Positions 1 to 7,741 of a stretch of 58,005 nt of DNA are shown here, one piece after another (position 1 is the first letter of the stretch; the number at the start of each line of letters is the position of its first letter). Source of the stretch: an uncultured Myxococcales bacterium. GTDB taxonomy: Bacteria; Myxococcota_A; Polyangia; Polyangiales; Polyangiaceae. The stretch covers positions 1 to 58,005 of the forward strand of contig CALMUT010000035.1 in NCBI GenBank assembly GCA_937872925.1. The letters are read 5' to 3'. The notes beneath the pieces are model-generated. The model was not told the DNA's origin, ran no database searches, and was given only the letters and a program-made list of their open reading frames with translations. The position numbers were made by a program, and so were the translations under genes.

Positions 1-27
1 GAGTTCAGACGTGTGCTCTTCCGATCT
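1..27. other. Illumina adapter remnant (not genomic)
   Basis: The first 27 bases match, from memory, the 3' end of the standard Illumina TruSeq read-2 adapter, ending in GTGCTCTTCCGATCT. The der reading frame is intact up to base 28 and becomes nonsense for a Der protein inside this stretch. It is library sequence left on a contig end, so the real chromosome continues differently here. Confidence 0.95.
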
Positions 28-602
28 GACGACTTGCCGGCATTCGGACGCCCAAGCAAGGCAACGCGTTTCAGGCCGTCTGCGGGCGGCGGCTCCGCTG
101 CGACGGCATCGGGAAGCGCAGCGGTGATGGCACGTTCCACTTCCGCGAGGCCGCGCCCGTGCAGTCCGGAAATGGCGATCAAATGATCGAGGCCGAGTTC
201 ATAGAGCTCCGCCGCCGCCACATCTTGGGTTGGCGTGTCCGCTTTGTTTGCGACGTAGACGACGGGCTTTTCACTTCGGCGCAGCAATTCGACGGCCTCG
301 CGGTCCGCCGGCAATGGGCTTTGGGTGGCGTCTAGCACGCACACCGTCACATCCGCTTCTGCGATGGCCGCGCGCACATGTCGCGCGATGCCCATGCGCA
401 TGGGGTCGTCGCTCTCTGGATCGAATCCGCCCGTGTCGACAACCACGACGTCTCGGCCGGACAGATGGGCGTCTGCGTAGTGACGGTCTCGCGTCACGCC
501 TGGCTCATCATGCACAATCGCGAGTCGTTTGCCGACGAAGCGATTGAACAGCGTGCTCTTGCCCACATTGGGGCGGCCCACGATGGCCACGATGGGTCGC
601 AT
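28..602 (-). CDS. der: Ribosome-assembly GTPase Der (EngA), 3' part missing
   Basis: Reverse-strand translation from the ATG at 602-600 starts MRPIVAIVGRPNVGKSTLFN, the P-loop of the first GTPase domain of Der. It continues through a switch with TRDRHY, the G3 motif DTGG, the G4 motif NKAD and a SA-like G5 region, then reaches a second P-loop, LLGRPNAGKS, where the sequence runs into adapter. Two tandem GTPase domains are diagnostic of Der, which helps assemble the 50S ribosomal subunit. About 191 codons are present; the rest of the second domain and the KH-like domain are missing only because the contig ends. The ATG overlaps the era stop by one base (TAATG), so the two are probably translationally coupled. 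Confidence 0.95.
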
Positions 603-1540
603 TAGCTCTCTTCGGGGTTGGGCGGATATTCCGCGGCGGATTGAGCTTCTTCGTATCCGAGTTCGGACAGCTGTCGCGGCACGTTCTTCCACTGCGGAGT
701 CACACGGACAAAGAGCTCCAAGTGCACGCGACGCCCGGTGAGGGCCTCGATGCGAAGACGCGCGCCCGTTCCGATGGCCTTGATGGTCTCCCCGCCGCGC
801 CCAACCACGATGCGCTGCTGTCCGGCTTTTTCGACGTGCACGGTGGCCCGGATGACGAGCACGCTCTTGCTTTCATCCACGGAGTCGACGCTAACGGCGA
901 CCGCATGCGGCACCTCCCGTCGGGTGTTTTCCAGCACTTGCTCGCGCACATATTCGCGAATGAAGAACACCGTGGGTCGGTTGGTGAGTTCGTCCTCCGC
1001 GAAAGCGGCGGGTCCCTCAGGCATGCGCCCGGCAACCAGTTCCAGCACGCGGTCCACAGCATCCTTGCGGCGAACGCTGACCGGAATGATCTCTTGGAAT
1101 GCGAAGCGTGCCGCATACGCTTCCAAAACCGGAAGGAGCTTCGTTTTATTGCGCCACAGGTCGACCTTATTCACCAGCAGCAGCGCCGGTGTGGTGTCGG
1201 ACAGCAACTCGAAGACGGGCTCGTCCCGCTGCACCACCACATCCGCGCTTTCGACCTGTCTCGGTAGGTCCGTCATCATCAGGATCAAGTCCGCTCCCCG
1301 TGCGGCTTCGACGGCAGCGGAATTCATCCGACGGCCCAATTCCGAGCGAGGCCGGTGCAGCCCCGGCGTATCCAGGAATGCGATCTGGCAATCGGGCAGA
1401 TGTGCGATGCCGAGAAGCGCATCTCGCGTGGTTTGGGGAACCTTCGAGACAATCGCGAGGGCTTCGCCCAGCACCGCATTGAGAAACGTCGACTTGCCGA
1501 CGTTTGATCTGCCGACGAGGGCGACGCTTCCGAAACGCAT
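602..1540 (-). CDS. era: GTPase Era
   Basis: A GTPase with a C-terminal KH domain, the Era arrangement; Era binds 16S rRNA near its 3' end and acts in 30S maturation. Visible motifs: P-loop GRSNVGKST close to the N-terminus, G3 DTPGLHRP, G4 NKVD, and a KH signature around VVGRGGETIKAIG. The frame could open at an ATG at 1555, but that ATG lies inside a -10-like hexamer (TATGCT, 1556-1551 on this strand). The next ATG at 1540 starts MRFGSVALVG, directly in the first beta strand, so I use it: 312 residues. No Shine-Dalgarno precedes it, which fits a leaderless or near-leaderless mRNA. der follows in the same operon. Confidence 0.95.
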   Translation of the reverse strand: MRFGSVALVGRSNVGKSTFLNAVLGEALAIVSKVPQTTRDALLGIAHLPDCQIAFLDTPGLHRPRSELGRRMNSAAVEAARGADLILMMTDLPRQVESADVVVQRDEPVFELLSDTTPALLLVNKVDLWRNKTKLLPVLEAYAARFAFQEIIPVSVRRKDAVDRVLELVAGRMPEGPAAFAEDELTNRPTVFFIREYVREQVLENTRREVPHAVAVSVDSVDESKSVLVIRATVHVEKAGQQRIVVGRGGETIKAIGTGARLRIEALTGRRVHLELFVRVTPQWKNVPRQLSELGYEEAQSAAEYPPNPEES

Positions 1541-1695
1541 AGGGCGGCGGAGCATAGCGCGAGTGGCCCAAAGGCCTAGGGCGATGCAGCGTCCGGCACG
1601 CGAGACCAGCTTTTGCTGGGCTTTCGCCGATTTCTGTGCGGCTGGCTTGGCAGGCGCTTGTGTTCCGCCCGGTCAATGTTCTAGTGAGGCGGGAT

Positions 1696-4215
1696 ATGGC
1701 AAGCGCGGCCAGCCCACAGCCAGCTGTCGGGGAGTCCGCCCCGAAAGCACCTTCGTCTGGCCCCAGCCGGCTCTGGCTCCCGGCCCTTGCGCTGATTGCG
1801 GCGGCCGCGAGCCTGTTCGGACCCTTGGCTTCGAGTGGGATCTGGGATCCTCACGAGTTGGCCGTCGCCGACCTGTCCCGGCGGATCGCCCTGACGCTCC
1901 TTGGGGGCGGGCCGGATCTTGCTCTGCTGGACGGCCCCAACGACGTGCCGACGATGGGGGACCTCGCGCGCGGCCAGCTACCGTTCACTTCCGTCGCCCT
2001 TGGATTTCGAGTGTTCGGGTTGCACGAGTGGGCCGGACGATTGCCGCTAGCCATCTGGGGCATCGTGGGGGTTGGGGCGGTGTACGTGTTGCTTGCCCGC
2101 CTTGCGGACCGCGTGGCCGCGGCATTCGCAGCACTCGCCCTGGTCACCATGCCGCTCTTTTTCCTCCACGCCAGGACGATGCTCGGAGACATCGTGTCCA
2201 TGAGCGCGATCGCCGTGGCCACCCTCGGTTTTGCCCTGGCGCTTTTCGACGACCGCACTTCCACTGTGCGACGCGTGCTCTGGTTCTTGGTGGGGCTCTT
2301 GGGTGCCGCGGCGGGGTACGCCAGTCGTGGCGCGTTGCTCGGAGTTGCCGTGCCCGCCCTGGGGGTTGCGCTGGCATTTTTCGTGGCGCGTCCACGGGAG
2401 AGCTCTGCGCTGGCGCGTTGGCTCGCCGGGCCGCTCCTATTGCTCGGGGTCGCGGCTTTTTGGCTGGGAGCGCGTGCCATCGCCCAAGCCGAGGCCGAAC
2501 CCACTCGGTTCTTCGCCGCAGTCGGTGCCAGCGTGTCCCCCCCGCGCCAAATGCCGACGCACGACGCGGTCATGCATTACCTCGGGCACGGACTATTTCC
2601 CTGGAGCGCCGTGATCCCCTTCTGCATCGGGCGGGTGTTTCGCGCTCCACCCGATACGGCGGGCTCGGAACTGGATCGGCAGGCGGGTTTGCGCGCCGTG
2701 CTGATCTTGGTGGCATCGGTCGCGCTGCTCGTCCACGGGTTTCTGGCTCCGAAGGTCGGCATGCTGCCCTTCGTTGGCGTGTGCGCGCTAGCGGGCATGG
2801 TGGGGGTGGCCTTCCGCGACTATGAGCGAGGGGCGCCCGCGTCCCGCGCCCTTGCCATGGGGGTCGCCGCTTTTGCGATCCTGTTTTATACCGACTTCAA
2901 GAACTTCCCGGAGAAGGGGCTCAGCGCGTTCGTCGTGGAAGGGGCACGCTTTCCGGACAGCTTTAAAGAGAGCGCGACCCGAATCATCAAATACGGCACG
3001 CTGGCCATGAGCGCGCTGTTCTTCGCGGCGTTTCTCGAACGGTCTAGCGACAAGCGGCGCTTCCGCATCGACGAGATCCAAGGCTACTTCTCGACGCTGC
3101 GCTCTGCGGGCAACGGGAACGTTTGGTTTTCGCTAATCGTGGCGGAAGCAGCCCTAGGTGGGTATGCGCTGCTGTCGCTGCTGTCCGCCAAGTACTTCCA
3201 CTGGAAACAGTTCGCCGGCATGAGTCCCGCCGCTCAGGGCCTGGCGAACTATGGATACTTGGCGCTGCCAGCGCTGGTATTCCTGGTTCCGCCGGCCTTG
3301 ATCCTAGCGCGAGATCTGACTCGCTTTGTCTTCGACCGCTTGCCCATTCCCCGGGCGCGCATTGCTCTCCTTTCCGTGGTCGCGTTCGGGGGCGTGATGA
3401 GCATGCGCTACTACCCCGCACTGGCCGCTCAGATTTCCCCCAAGGAGGTCTTCGACGCCTATCGGCGCCTGTCCAAAAACGGGGAGCGACTAGCGATTCT
3501 GGGCGTCGGCTCCGGAAGTGCGAACTACTACGCCGGGCGAGATGCCCCGAGTTTTGCCAACGCGCCGCAGGCCTTCGAGTGGCTGATGGCCGAGCCGGAC
3601 ACGCGGCGTTGGCTCGTGCTTCGGGCCTCGGATTTGCCCCAGCTCAACAGCTCCTACCGCGCTCGCAATACACCACCGACGAATCTTCCGGTGCTAGATG
3701 CGCGCTCCAGCGAGATCCTCCTCGCGTCGAATCGGCTCGCGGACGGCCAAGCCAACGAAAACCCCTTCGCAGCCTGGTTGCCGGAATCAAAGCCCACGCC
3801 GACGCGTCCGCTCCCGCATAACCTCGGCGGGCAGCTGGACGTCATGGGGTGGGATGTGACCACGCGCGATGGACGCGCCGTGCAGTCGGTGGTTCCGCGC
3901 ACCCCCTACGACTTCCGCATCTACTACAAAGTGACCTCCGCAATTTCTGGAAATTGGGAAACGTTCATTCACATCGACGGGTTCCAGCGCCGTTACAACG
4001 GCGACCACAAGACCCTAGAAGGGCGCTACCCGTTCCACTTGTGGCGAGTCGGGGACTACGTCGTCGACGTTCATCCGTTCACCCTCGAACCCAACTTCAC
4101 GCCTGGAAACTACAACGTCTATTTTGGGCTGTTCATCGGCAACCGCCGCTTGGACGTGAAACGCGGCCCCCACAATGACAACCGCATCGAGGCCGGCTTT
4201 TTGCGGGTGGATTGA
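1696..4215 (+). CDS. GT39-type integral membrane glycosyltransferase
   Basis: An 839-residue multi-pass membrane protein of the ArnT/PMT-like glycosyltransferase 39 type, which move sugars from polyprenyl-phosphate donors on the periplasmic face. After the first helix comes an acidic loop (SSGIWDPHELAVAD) in the position where the family keeps its catalytic acidic residue. About ten hydrophobic helices follow. The last ~130 residues (from LGGQLDVMGWDV) are soluble and rich in beta strands and aromatics, and look like a periplasmic beta-sandwich; substrate is unknown. The start is set at the ATG at 1696, preceded by GAGGCGGG; an in-frame ATG at 1636 would add 20 residues without a ribosome site. 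It is divergent from era and stands alone. Confidence 0.8.
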   Translation: MASAASPQPAVGESAPKAPSSGPSRLWLPALALIAAAASLFGPLASSGIWDPHELAVADLSRRIALTLLGGGPDLALLDGPNDVPTMGDLARGQLPFTSVALGFRVFGLHEWAGRLPLAIWGIVGVGAVYVLLARLADRVAAAFAALALVTMPLFFLHARTMLGDIVSMSAIAVATLGFALALFDDRTSTVRRVLWFLVGLLGAAAGYASRGALLGVAVPALGVALAFFVARPRESSALARWLAGPLLLLGVAAFWLGARAIAQAEAEPTRFFAAVGASVSPPRQMPTHDAVMHYLGHGLFPWSAVIPFCIGRVFRAPPDTAGSELDRQAGLRAVLILVASVALLVHGFLAPKVGMLPFVGVCALAGMVGVAFRDYERGAPASRALAMGVAAFAILFYTDFKNFPEKGLSAFVVEGARFPDSFKESATRIIKYGTLAMSALFFAAFLERSSDKRRFRIDEIQGYFSTLRSAGNGNVWFSLIVAEAALGGYALLSLLSAKYFHWKQFAGMSPAAQGLANYGYLALPALVFLVPPALILARDLTRFVFDRLPIPRARIALLSVVAFGGVMSMRYYPALAAQISPKEVFDAYRRLSKNGERLAILGVGSGSANYYAGRDAPSFANAPQAFEWLMAEPDTRRWLVLRASDLPQLNSSYRARNTPPTNLPVLDARSSEILLASNRLADGQANENPFAAWLPESKPTPTRPLPHNLGGQLDVMGWDVTTRDGRAVQSVVPRTPYDFRIYYKVTSAISGNWETFIHIDGFQRRYNGDHKTLEGRYPFHLWRVGDYVVDVHPFTLEPNFTPGNYNVYFGLFIGNRRLDVKRGPHNDNRIEAGFLRVD

Positions 4216-4257
4216 GGCGGGGCCTGACAATTCTGGGCGCGGACACGCCGCCCCGCC
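4216..4257 (+). terminator. GC-rich hairpin after the GT39 gene
   Basis: A perfect 8-base inverted repeat, GGCGGGGC (4216-4223) and GCCCCGCC (4250-4257), encloses a smaller GGCG/CGCC pair. It begins directly after the stop codon. There is no T run, so it is at best a weak or factor-assisted terminator or a mRNA 3'-end stabiliser. Confidence 0.35.
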
Positions 4258-4280
4258 ATTCTCCGTGACAGCTTGCGGGA

Positions 4281-4694
4281 TTGGGGTTACGCCAAGGGGG
4301 CGTGGGTGACGGGGAACAGAGGGAGCAAGGCGATGACGATGACGATCGCCGCGCGGCAGATCGCATCGAAGTGGTCTGGTCCGTGGACTGCGAAACCGAA
4401 GACACGTTTCTCTACGCGTCCATTACGAACATCTCTGAAATGGGGATCTTCGTTCGAACGCAGCAGCCGCTGATGGTCGGGACGGCTTTGACCTTGAAGT
4501 TTGCGCCACCAGGCGTTGCGGAACCCTTCGTGCTTTCTGGAGTGGTGCAATGGGTGAACCCCTTGCGGGTGCTCGCGGAAAACCTGAACCCGGGCATGGG
4601 GGTGCGCTTCGTTGATCTCACGGCAGACGATCGGGAGCGCATCGTCGAGGCGATCCGGACCATTGCGTACGTGCGCGAAGTTGCGAAGAACTGA
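4281..4694 (+). CDS. PilZ-domain protein (myxobacterial type)
   Basis: A 137-residue single-domain protein. After an acidic N-terminal stretch comes RRAADRIEVVW, then NISEMGIFVRT, the second part of the PilZ signature (D/N-x-S-x2-G), and a C-terminal PGMGVRFVDLTADDRERI typical of the PilZ-like paralogue family expanded in myxobacteria. PilZ domains bind c-di-GMP in many proteins, but the first Arg-rich half of the motif (RxxxR) is only partly kept here, so binding is uncertain. The start is ambiguous: TTG at 4281 or GTG at 4302; the domain begins well after both. It stands alone between the GT39 gene and the sigma/anti-sigma pair, whose genes converge on it. Confidence 0.8.
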   Translation: MGLRQGGVGDGEQREQGDDDDDRRAADRIEVVWSVDCETEDTFLYASITNISEMGIFVRTQQPLMVGTALTLKFAPPGVAEPFVLSGVVQWVNPLRVLAENLNPGMGVRFVDLTADDRERIVEAIRTIAYVREVAKN

Positions 4695-4708
4695 GCCGCG
4701 CTGACGGC

Positions 4709-5824
4709 TCAGAACGCGTCGTTCGGCGCGGGCTTGGCAGCGGGTTTGGGAGGTGGTGCAGCCGCCTTCGGCGCAGCTTTCGCCTTGGGGCCGCCCGTGG
4801 CGCCGCCCGCCGGTGGCGCCGCCGCTGCCCGTTTCGCAGCAACACGGTCCCCGGTATCCAATGACGCGAGCGCGAGTTGAGCGCGCTGGCCGTAGCCGGC
4901 GACACCGAGCAGCTGCGTGTAGGACCGGCGCGCGTCGTCGGCGCGACCGAGTGCGCGGTAACAATCCGCCGCTTGCCACGTTGCTTCATGCCCGATACCA
5001 CCGCCGCGGAATCGCGAACTGACGGCCTCGAAGCGCGGTGCGGCTTGACTGCAGCCGGAGGATTTTCGCACGGCTTGCGCCGCAAAAAGCGCGGCAGATG
5101 GCGCTTGTTTGCCGCCCTTCGCGGCCACTTCGTCGAGATCTTTGATGGCTTCTGGGTAGCGCGCAGCGCGATAGGCTTCGAGCCCGCGGTCATACACACC
5201 GTCGCTCCCGGCGTCCGCGCCGTCCTTCTGCTCGTCGCCCTCCGCGGCGCGGTTCTTATCCGCTTCTTCAGCCACGGCCATTGGGGCGGCCGCAAAATCC
5301 TCGTCGTCGGAGCCTCGGCTTTCCTTCTTCGAGCGTCCGGGTTTGGCGCCGTGTGCTTCTCCGGCAGTGTCGCTTGCGACTTTCTCCGGGACGGGCACGA
5401 TCGCGACGGACTCGCCTTCGGATTCTGGCACTCCGCGTTCGGTGATCTGTACGCTTTCGCGATCCCCAGGTCGAGCGCGTAGTAGAAGCAAACTGGTTCC
5501 AACCATCAACAAGAGCAATGCCGCCATGGCAAGCTGCGGACGCATGGCGTAGCCCGCAAGAATCGAAATGCCGCGACCCGCGCGTTTGCGCAGGGGCAGA
5601 CGTGCATGGGCCGCACGCTCGGCATCCAAGATGCGCGCCTCCAAGTCGGAAGGAGGTTCGAGCATTGGCAGGATGCCAACCGCGCGAGTTGCTCGCAGCT
5701 CGGCGTGGATTTCGCGACAGCGTGCGCAATGCTCTACGTGCCGCTTTGCGGCCGCACCGGTCAACTCATCGAGCTCTTCGTAGAGCAGGTCGAGCGATAC
5801 CCGGTCGAATCGTTCGCAGTCCAC
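4709..5824 (-). CDS. Zinc-finger anti-sigma-like membrane protein with TPR region
   Basis: A 371-residue protein encoded just downstream of an ECF sigma gene. Residues 1-40 contain H29-x3-C33-x2-C36, the zinc-binding pattern of zf-HC2 anti-sigma domains. A single membrane helix follows at about 96-116, then an acidic linker and a TPR-like region (around 200-330), and a Lys/Pro/Ala-rich tail. This order suggests a cytoplasmic sigma-binding head, an inner-membrane anchor and a periplasmic sensing or scaffold part. Anti-sigma function is inferred from the motif and the neighbour; release mechanism cannot be told from sequence. Confidence 0.75.
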   Translation of the reverse strand: MDCERFDRVSLDLLYEELDELTGAAAKRHVEHCARCREIHAELRATRAVGILPMLEPPSDLEARILDAERAAHARLPLRKRAGRGISILAGYAMRPQLAMAALLLLMVGTSLLLLRARPGDRESVQITERGVPESEGESVAIVPVPEKVASDTAGEAHGAKPGRSKKESRGSDDEDFAAAPMAVAEEADKNRAAEGDEQKDGADAGSDGVYDRGLEAYRAARYPEAIKDLDEVAAKGGKQAPSAALFAAQAVRKSSGCSQAAPRFEAVSSRFRGGGIGHEATWQAADCYRALGRADDARRSYTQLLGVAGYGQRAQLALASLDTGDRVAAKRAAAAPPAGGATGGPKAKAAPKAAAPPPKPAAKPAPNDAF

Positions 5825-5900
5825 GGCTCAGGATCCTCCACTAAATACGGCAAATATGCCGCAGTTGCGCGGAGAGCGCACGCCGGCGCGCGTGAATGGA

Positions 5901-6518
5901 TCAGCGCAAGGCACGGGCATACTCCTCGAACTCGCTGAGTGCTTGCTTGAGTCGTTCAAGGGCGTAGCGCATCCGGCTCTTGACGGTGTTTTCTCCGACT
6001 CCGACGACTTCTGCGATTTCTTTGAATGGGAGATTGCCGACTTCACGGAGCAGGAAAACTTCGCGTTGGTCGTCGGGCAAAGCGTCCACGGCGGCGACAA
6101 TGTGGTCGCGCATTTGGTTGCCACTTGCGGTGCGCTCCACGCTTGAGCTGTGGTGCGGGTCCGGCATGGATTCACCGAGAGGGCGGCCTTCGCTCTGACC
6201 GCCTGCGGGCTGGTCCAGGGAGGGGTGGCGTCGGTGTTTGGCCTTTCGCAGGTGGTCGACACATAGGTTGCGCGCAATGGTGTAGAGCCAAGTTGAAAAC
6301 CGCGCTTCATGTTTGAACTCGCCTGCGTTCTGCACGACACGTAGGAAAGCGTCCTGAGTGACGTCTTCGGCTGTCTCTGGGTTTCTGACCTGGCGATATA
6401 CGAAGTTGTAGATGGGTCGCTTGTAACGTTGCACGATCTCCGCGAACGCATCCCGGTCGCCACGCTGGTAGCGCACCATGAGCATTTCGTCGGTTGCGTT
6501 GCCGCGTCCGCCCCCCAT
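5901..6518 (-). CDS. ECF (RpoE-like) sigma factor
   Basis: A 205-residue sigma-70 family factor with only regions 2 and 4. Region 2 runs from DAFAEIVQRYKRPIYNFVY to ARFSTWLYTIARNLCVDHLR; region 4 includes LPDDQREVFLLREVGNLP and the helix-turn-helix KEIAEVVGVGENTVKSRM. The linker (PSLDQPAGGQ onwards) is longer than usual. It would direct RNA polymerase to envelope-stress type promoters and is followed 76 bases later by the zinc-finger anti-sigma-like gene, the usual pairing. A possible self-promoter upstream reads GGAAC (6631-6627), 16 bases, then TCAGTC (6610-6605), resembling RpoE-type sites; this is weak. Confidence 0.9.
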   Translation of the reverse strand: MGGGRGNATDEMLMVRYQRGDRDAFAEIVQRYKRPIYNFVYRQVRNPETAEDVTQDAFLRVVQNAGEFKHEARFSTWLYTIARNLCVDHLRKAKHRRHPSLDQPAGGQSEGRPLGESMPDPHHSSSVERTASGNQMRDHIVAAVDALPDDQREVFLLREVGNLPFKEIAEVVGVGENTVKSRMRYALERLKQALSEFEEYARALR

Positions 6519-6853
6519 GCCGTTATCCCAACTCGGGTGCGCGCACGCACGTCGACGCCGCGCCGAGCGGCCCGACCCAAGGAATTACCGCGTTCGGGGT
6601 CCATGACTGATTCCGGCTGATCCGACGTTCCACCACGTTCTCCGATCTACCGAAGGCCGGTCCCCCGGTCATCATCGCAAAAAGCGGCCCGAGTCCGGCC
6701 CGCTGGCCGGTCGGTCGTCCGTTGACTTTGGGTTGGGGGTGCGCCCCCTGTTGCAGCCTGGCCGGATTCCGAACATAAGGGGGACTTGAAATGTTTCCTG
6801 GGGGTGCGAGCAATAGCTCTACCCTTCGTCTTATTCCACTAAGAGGGATCATC
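6519..6853. promoter_or_regulatory. Divergent intergenic region between sigma factor and motility operon
   Basis: No convincing gene. On the minus strand there is the weak RpoE-like site noted for the sigma gene. On the plus strand, TTGCAG (6751-6756) lies 17 bases before CATAAG (6774-6779), a poor sigma-70 match, and a short GGGGG/CCCCC hairpin sits near 6734-6747. A clear ribosome-binding site, AAGAGGGA (6841-6848), precedes the ATG at 6854. A frame open from 6791 has no such site and places a signal peptide internally, so it is not used as the start. Confidence 0.4.
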
Positions 6854-7741
6854 ATGCAGCGTTGGATTGGGTGTTGGGCGACGGTTGGCGCTCTCGTTCT
6901 GGGAACGGGAGGCGCATGGGCACAGGGTGGGGACACCAAGGGTGAAGCCGCCGCGGCCACCGATACGAAATCTGATGACTCCAAAGCCGGCGATGCCAAA
7001 GCCGGTGATGCCAAAGCGGGTGACGAAAAGCCCGCTGACGCCAAGGCCGGTGAGGCGAAGCCGGAAGACGCAAAAACCGAGCAACCGAAGACGGGGGATG
7101 CAGCGCCCGCTGCGGCCACGACGCCCGCGGTCGATGGTGCGACCTACCAGGTCCGATTGCGCGAACTGGAACAGCGCGTCGACGAGCTGAAAGAGCAAAT
7201 CCGCAGAAGCCACACGCGGCTGAGTCTGCTCAGCGAGACCATCCTATCGGGCGGTGTCGGCGGGGCGCGCGCGGAGATCGTCTTCACCAACGACATGAGC
7301 AACATTTTCAAGCTCAATCGCGCGCTCTTCGTGCTGGACGGCGCGGTCCAGTACAACAAGCAGGATGATACGGGCGCGTTGGCGGACCAGAAGAAGATCC
7401 CGATCTTCAGTGGCTCCGTGCCCCCCGGGGATCACACGCTGCAGGTGCTTTTGCAGCTGCGCGGCCACGGCTACGGAGTCTTTTCCTACCTTCGCGGTTA
7501 TCGCTTCGAAGTGAAGTCGAGCCACTCCTTCACCGTCACCGAAGGCAAGACCATGGAACTCGAAGCCGTCGCCTGGGAAAAGGGTGGCGTGACGACACCC
7601 GTGGAGCAGCGCCCAGCTATTCGCTACGTCGAAAAGGTTCGCTCTGGCAACGCGCCTTCGTCCGGCGGCAGCAGCAGCGGCGGCAATGACTCCAAGGGTG
7701 GTCTCGGCGGCTCATTCTCGATCGGCACAGGAGGAAAGTGA
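6854..7741 (+). CDS. Exported Ala/Asp/Lys-rich coiled-coil protein, first gene of the motility operon
   Basis: A 295-residue exported protein. A signal peptide (MQRWIGCWATVGALVLGTGG, cleaved near AWA-Q) is followed by a low-complexity Lys/Ala/Gly/Asp segment to about residue 90. Within it the DNA has three 15-base near-identical units (6981-7025) coding KAGDA. Then come a coiled coil (ELEQRVDELKEQIRRSHTRL) and a beta-rich domain with GSVPPGDHTLQVLLQLRGHG, ending in a Gly/Ser tail. Proteins like this are sometimes misnamed dihydrolipoamide acetyltransferase because of the Ala/Lys-rich stretch; nothing catalytic is visible. Its stop overlaps the next ATG by one base (TGATG), so it is the first gene of the operon. 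Function unknown; likely periplasmic. Confidence 0.75.
   Translation: MQRWIGCWATVGALVLGTGGAWAQGGDTKGEAAAATDTKSDDSKAGDAKAGDAKAGDEKPADAKAGEAKPEDAKTEQPKTGDAAPAAATTPAVDGATYQVRLRELEQRVDELKEQIRRSHTRLSLLSETILSGGVGGARAEIVFTNDMSNIFKLNRALFVLDGAVQYNKQDDTGALADQKKIPIFSGSVPPGDHTLQVLLQLRGHGYGVFSYLRGYRFEVKSSHSFTVTEGKTMELEAVAWEKGGVTTPVEQRPAIRYVEKVRSGNAPSSGGSSSGGNDSKGGLGGSFSIGTGGK

Noticed and set aside
738..2825. A 695-codon open frame on the plus strand across era and the GT39 gene.
   Set aside because: It is a shadow of era (opposite strand) and of the GT39 gene in another frame; its translation is Arg/Ser-rich with no domain, typical of GC-rich frame artefacts.
6722..6750. TTGACT as -35 box for the motility operon.
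   Set aside because: The position 17 bases downstream is CCCCTG, with no usable -10 box.
6981..7025. Three 15-base direct repeats, at first suggestive of a repeat array.
   Set aside because: They code in frame for KAGDA units of an exported protein; no spacers or cas genes.
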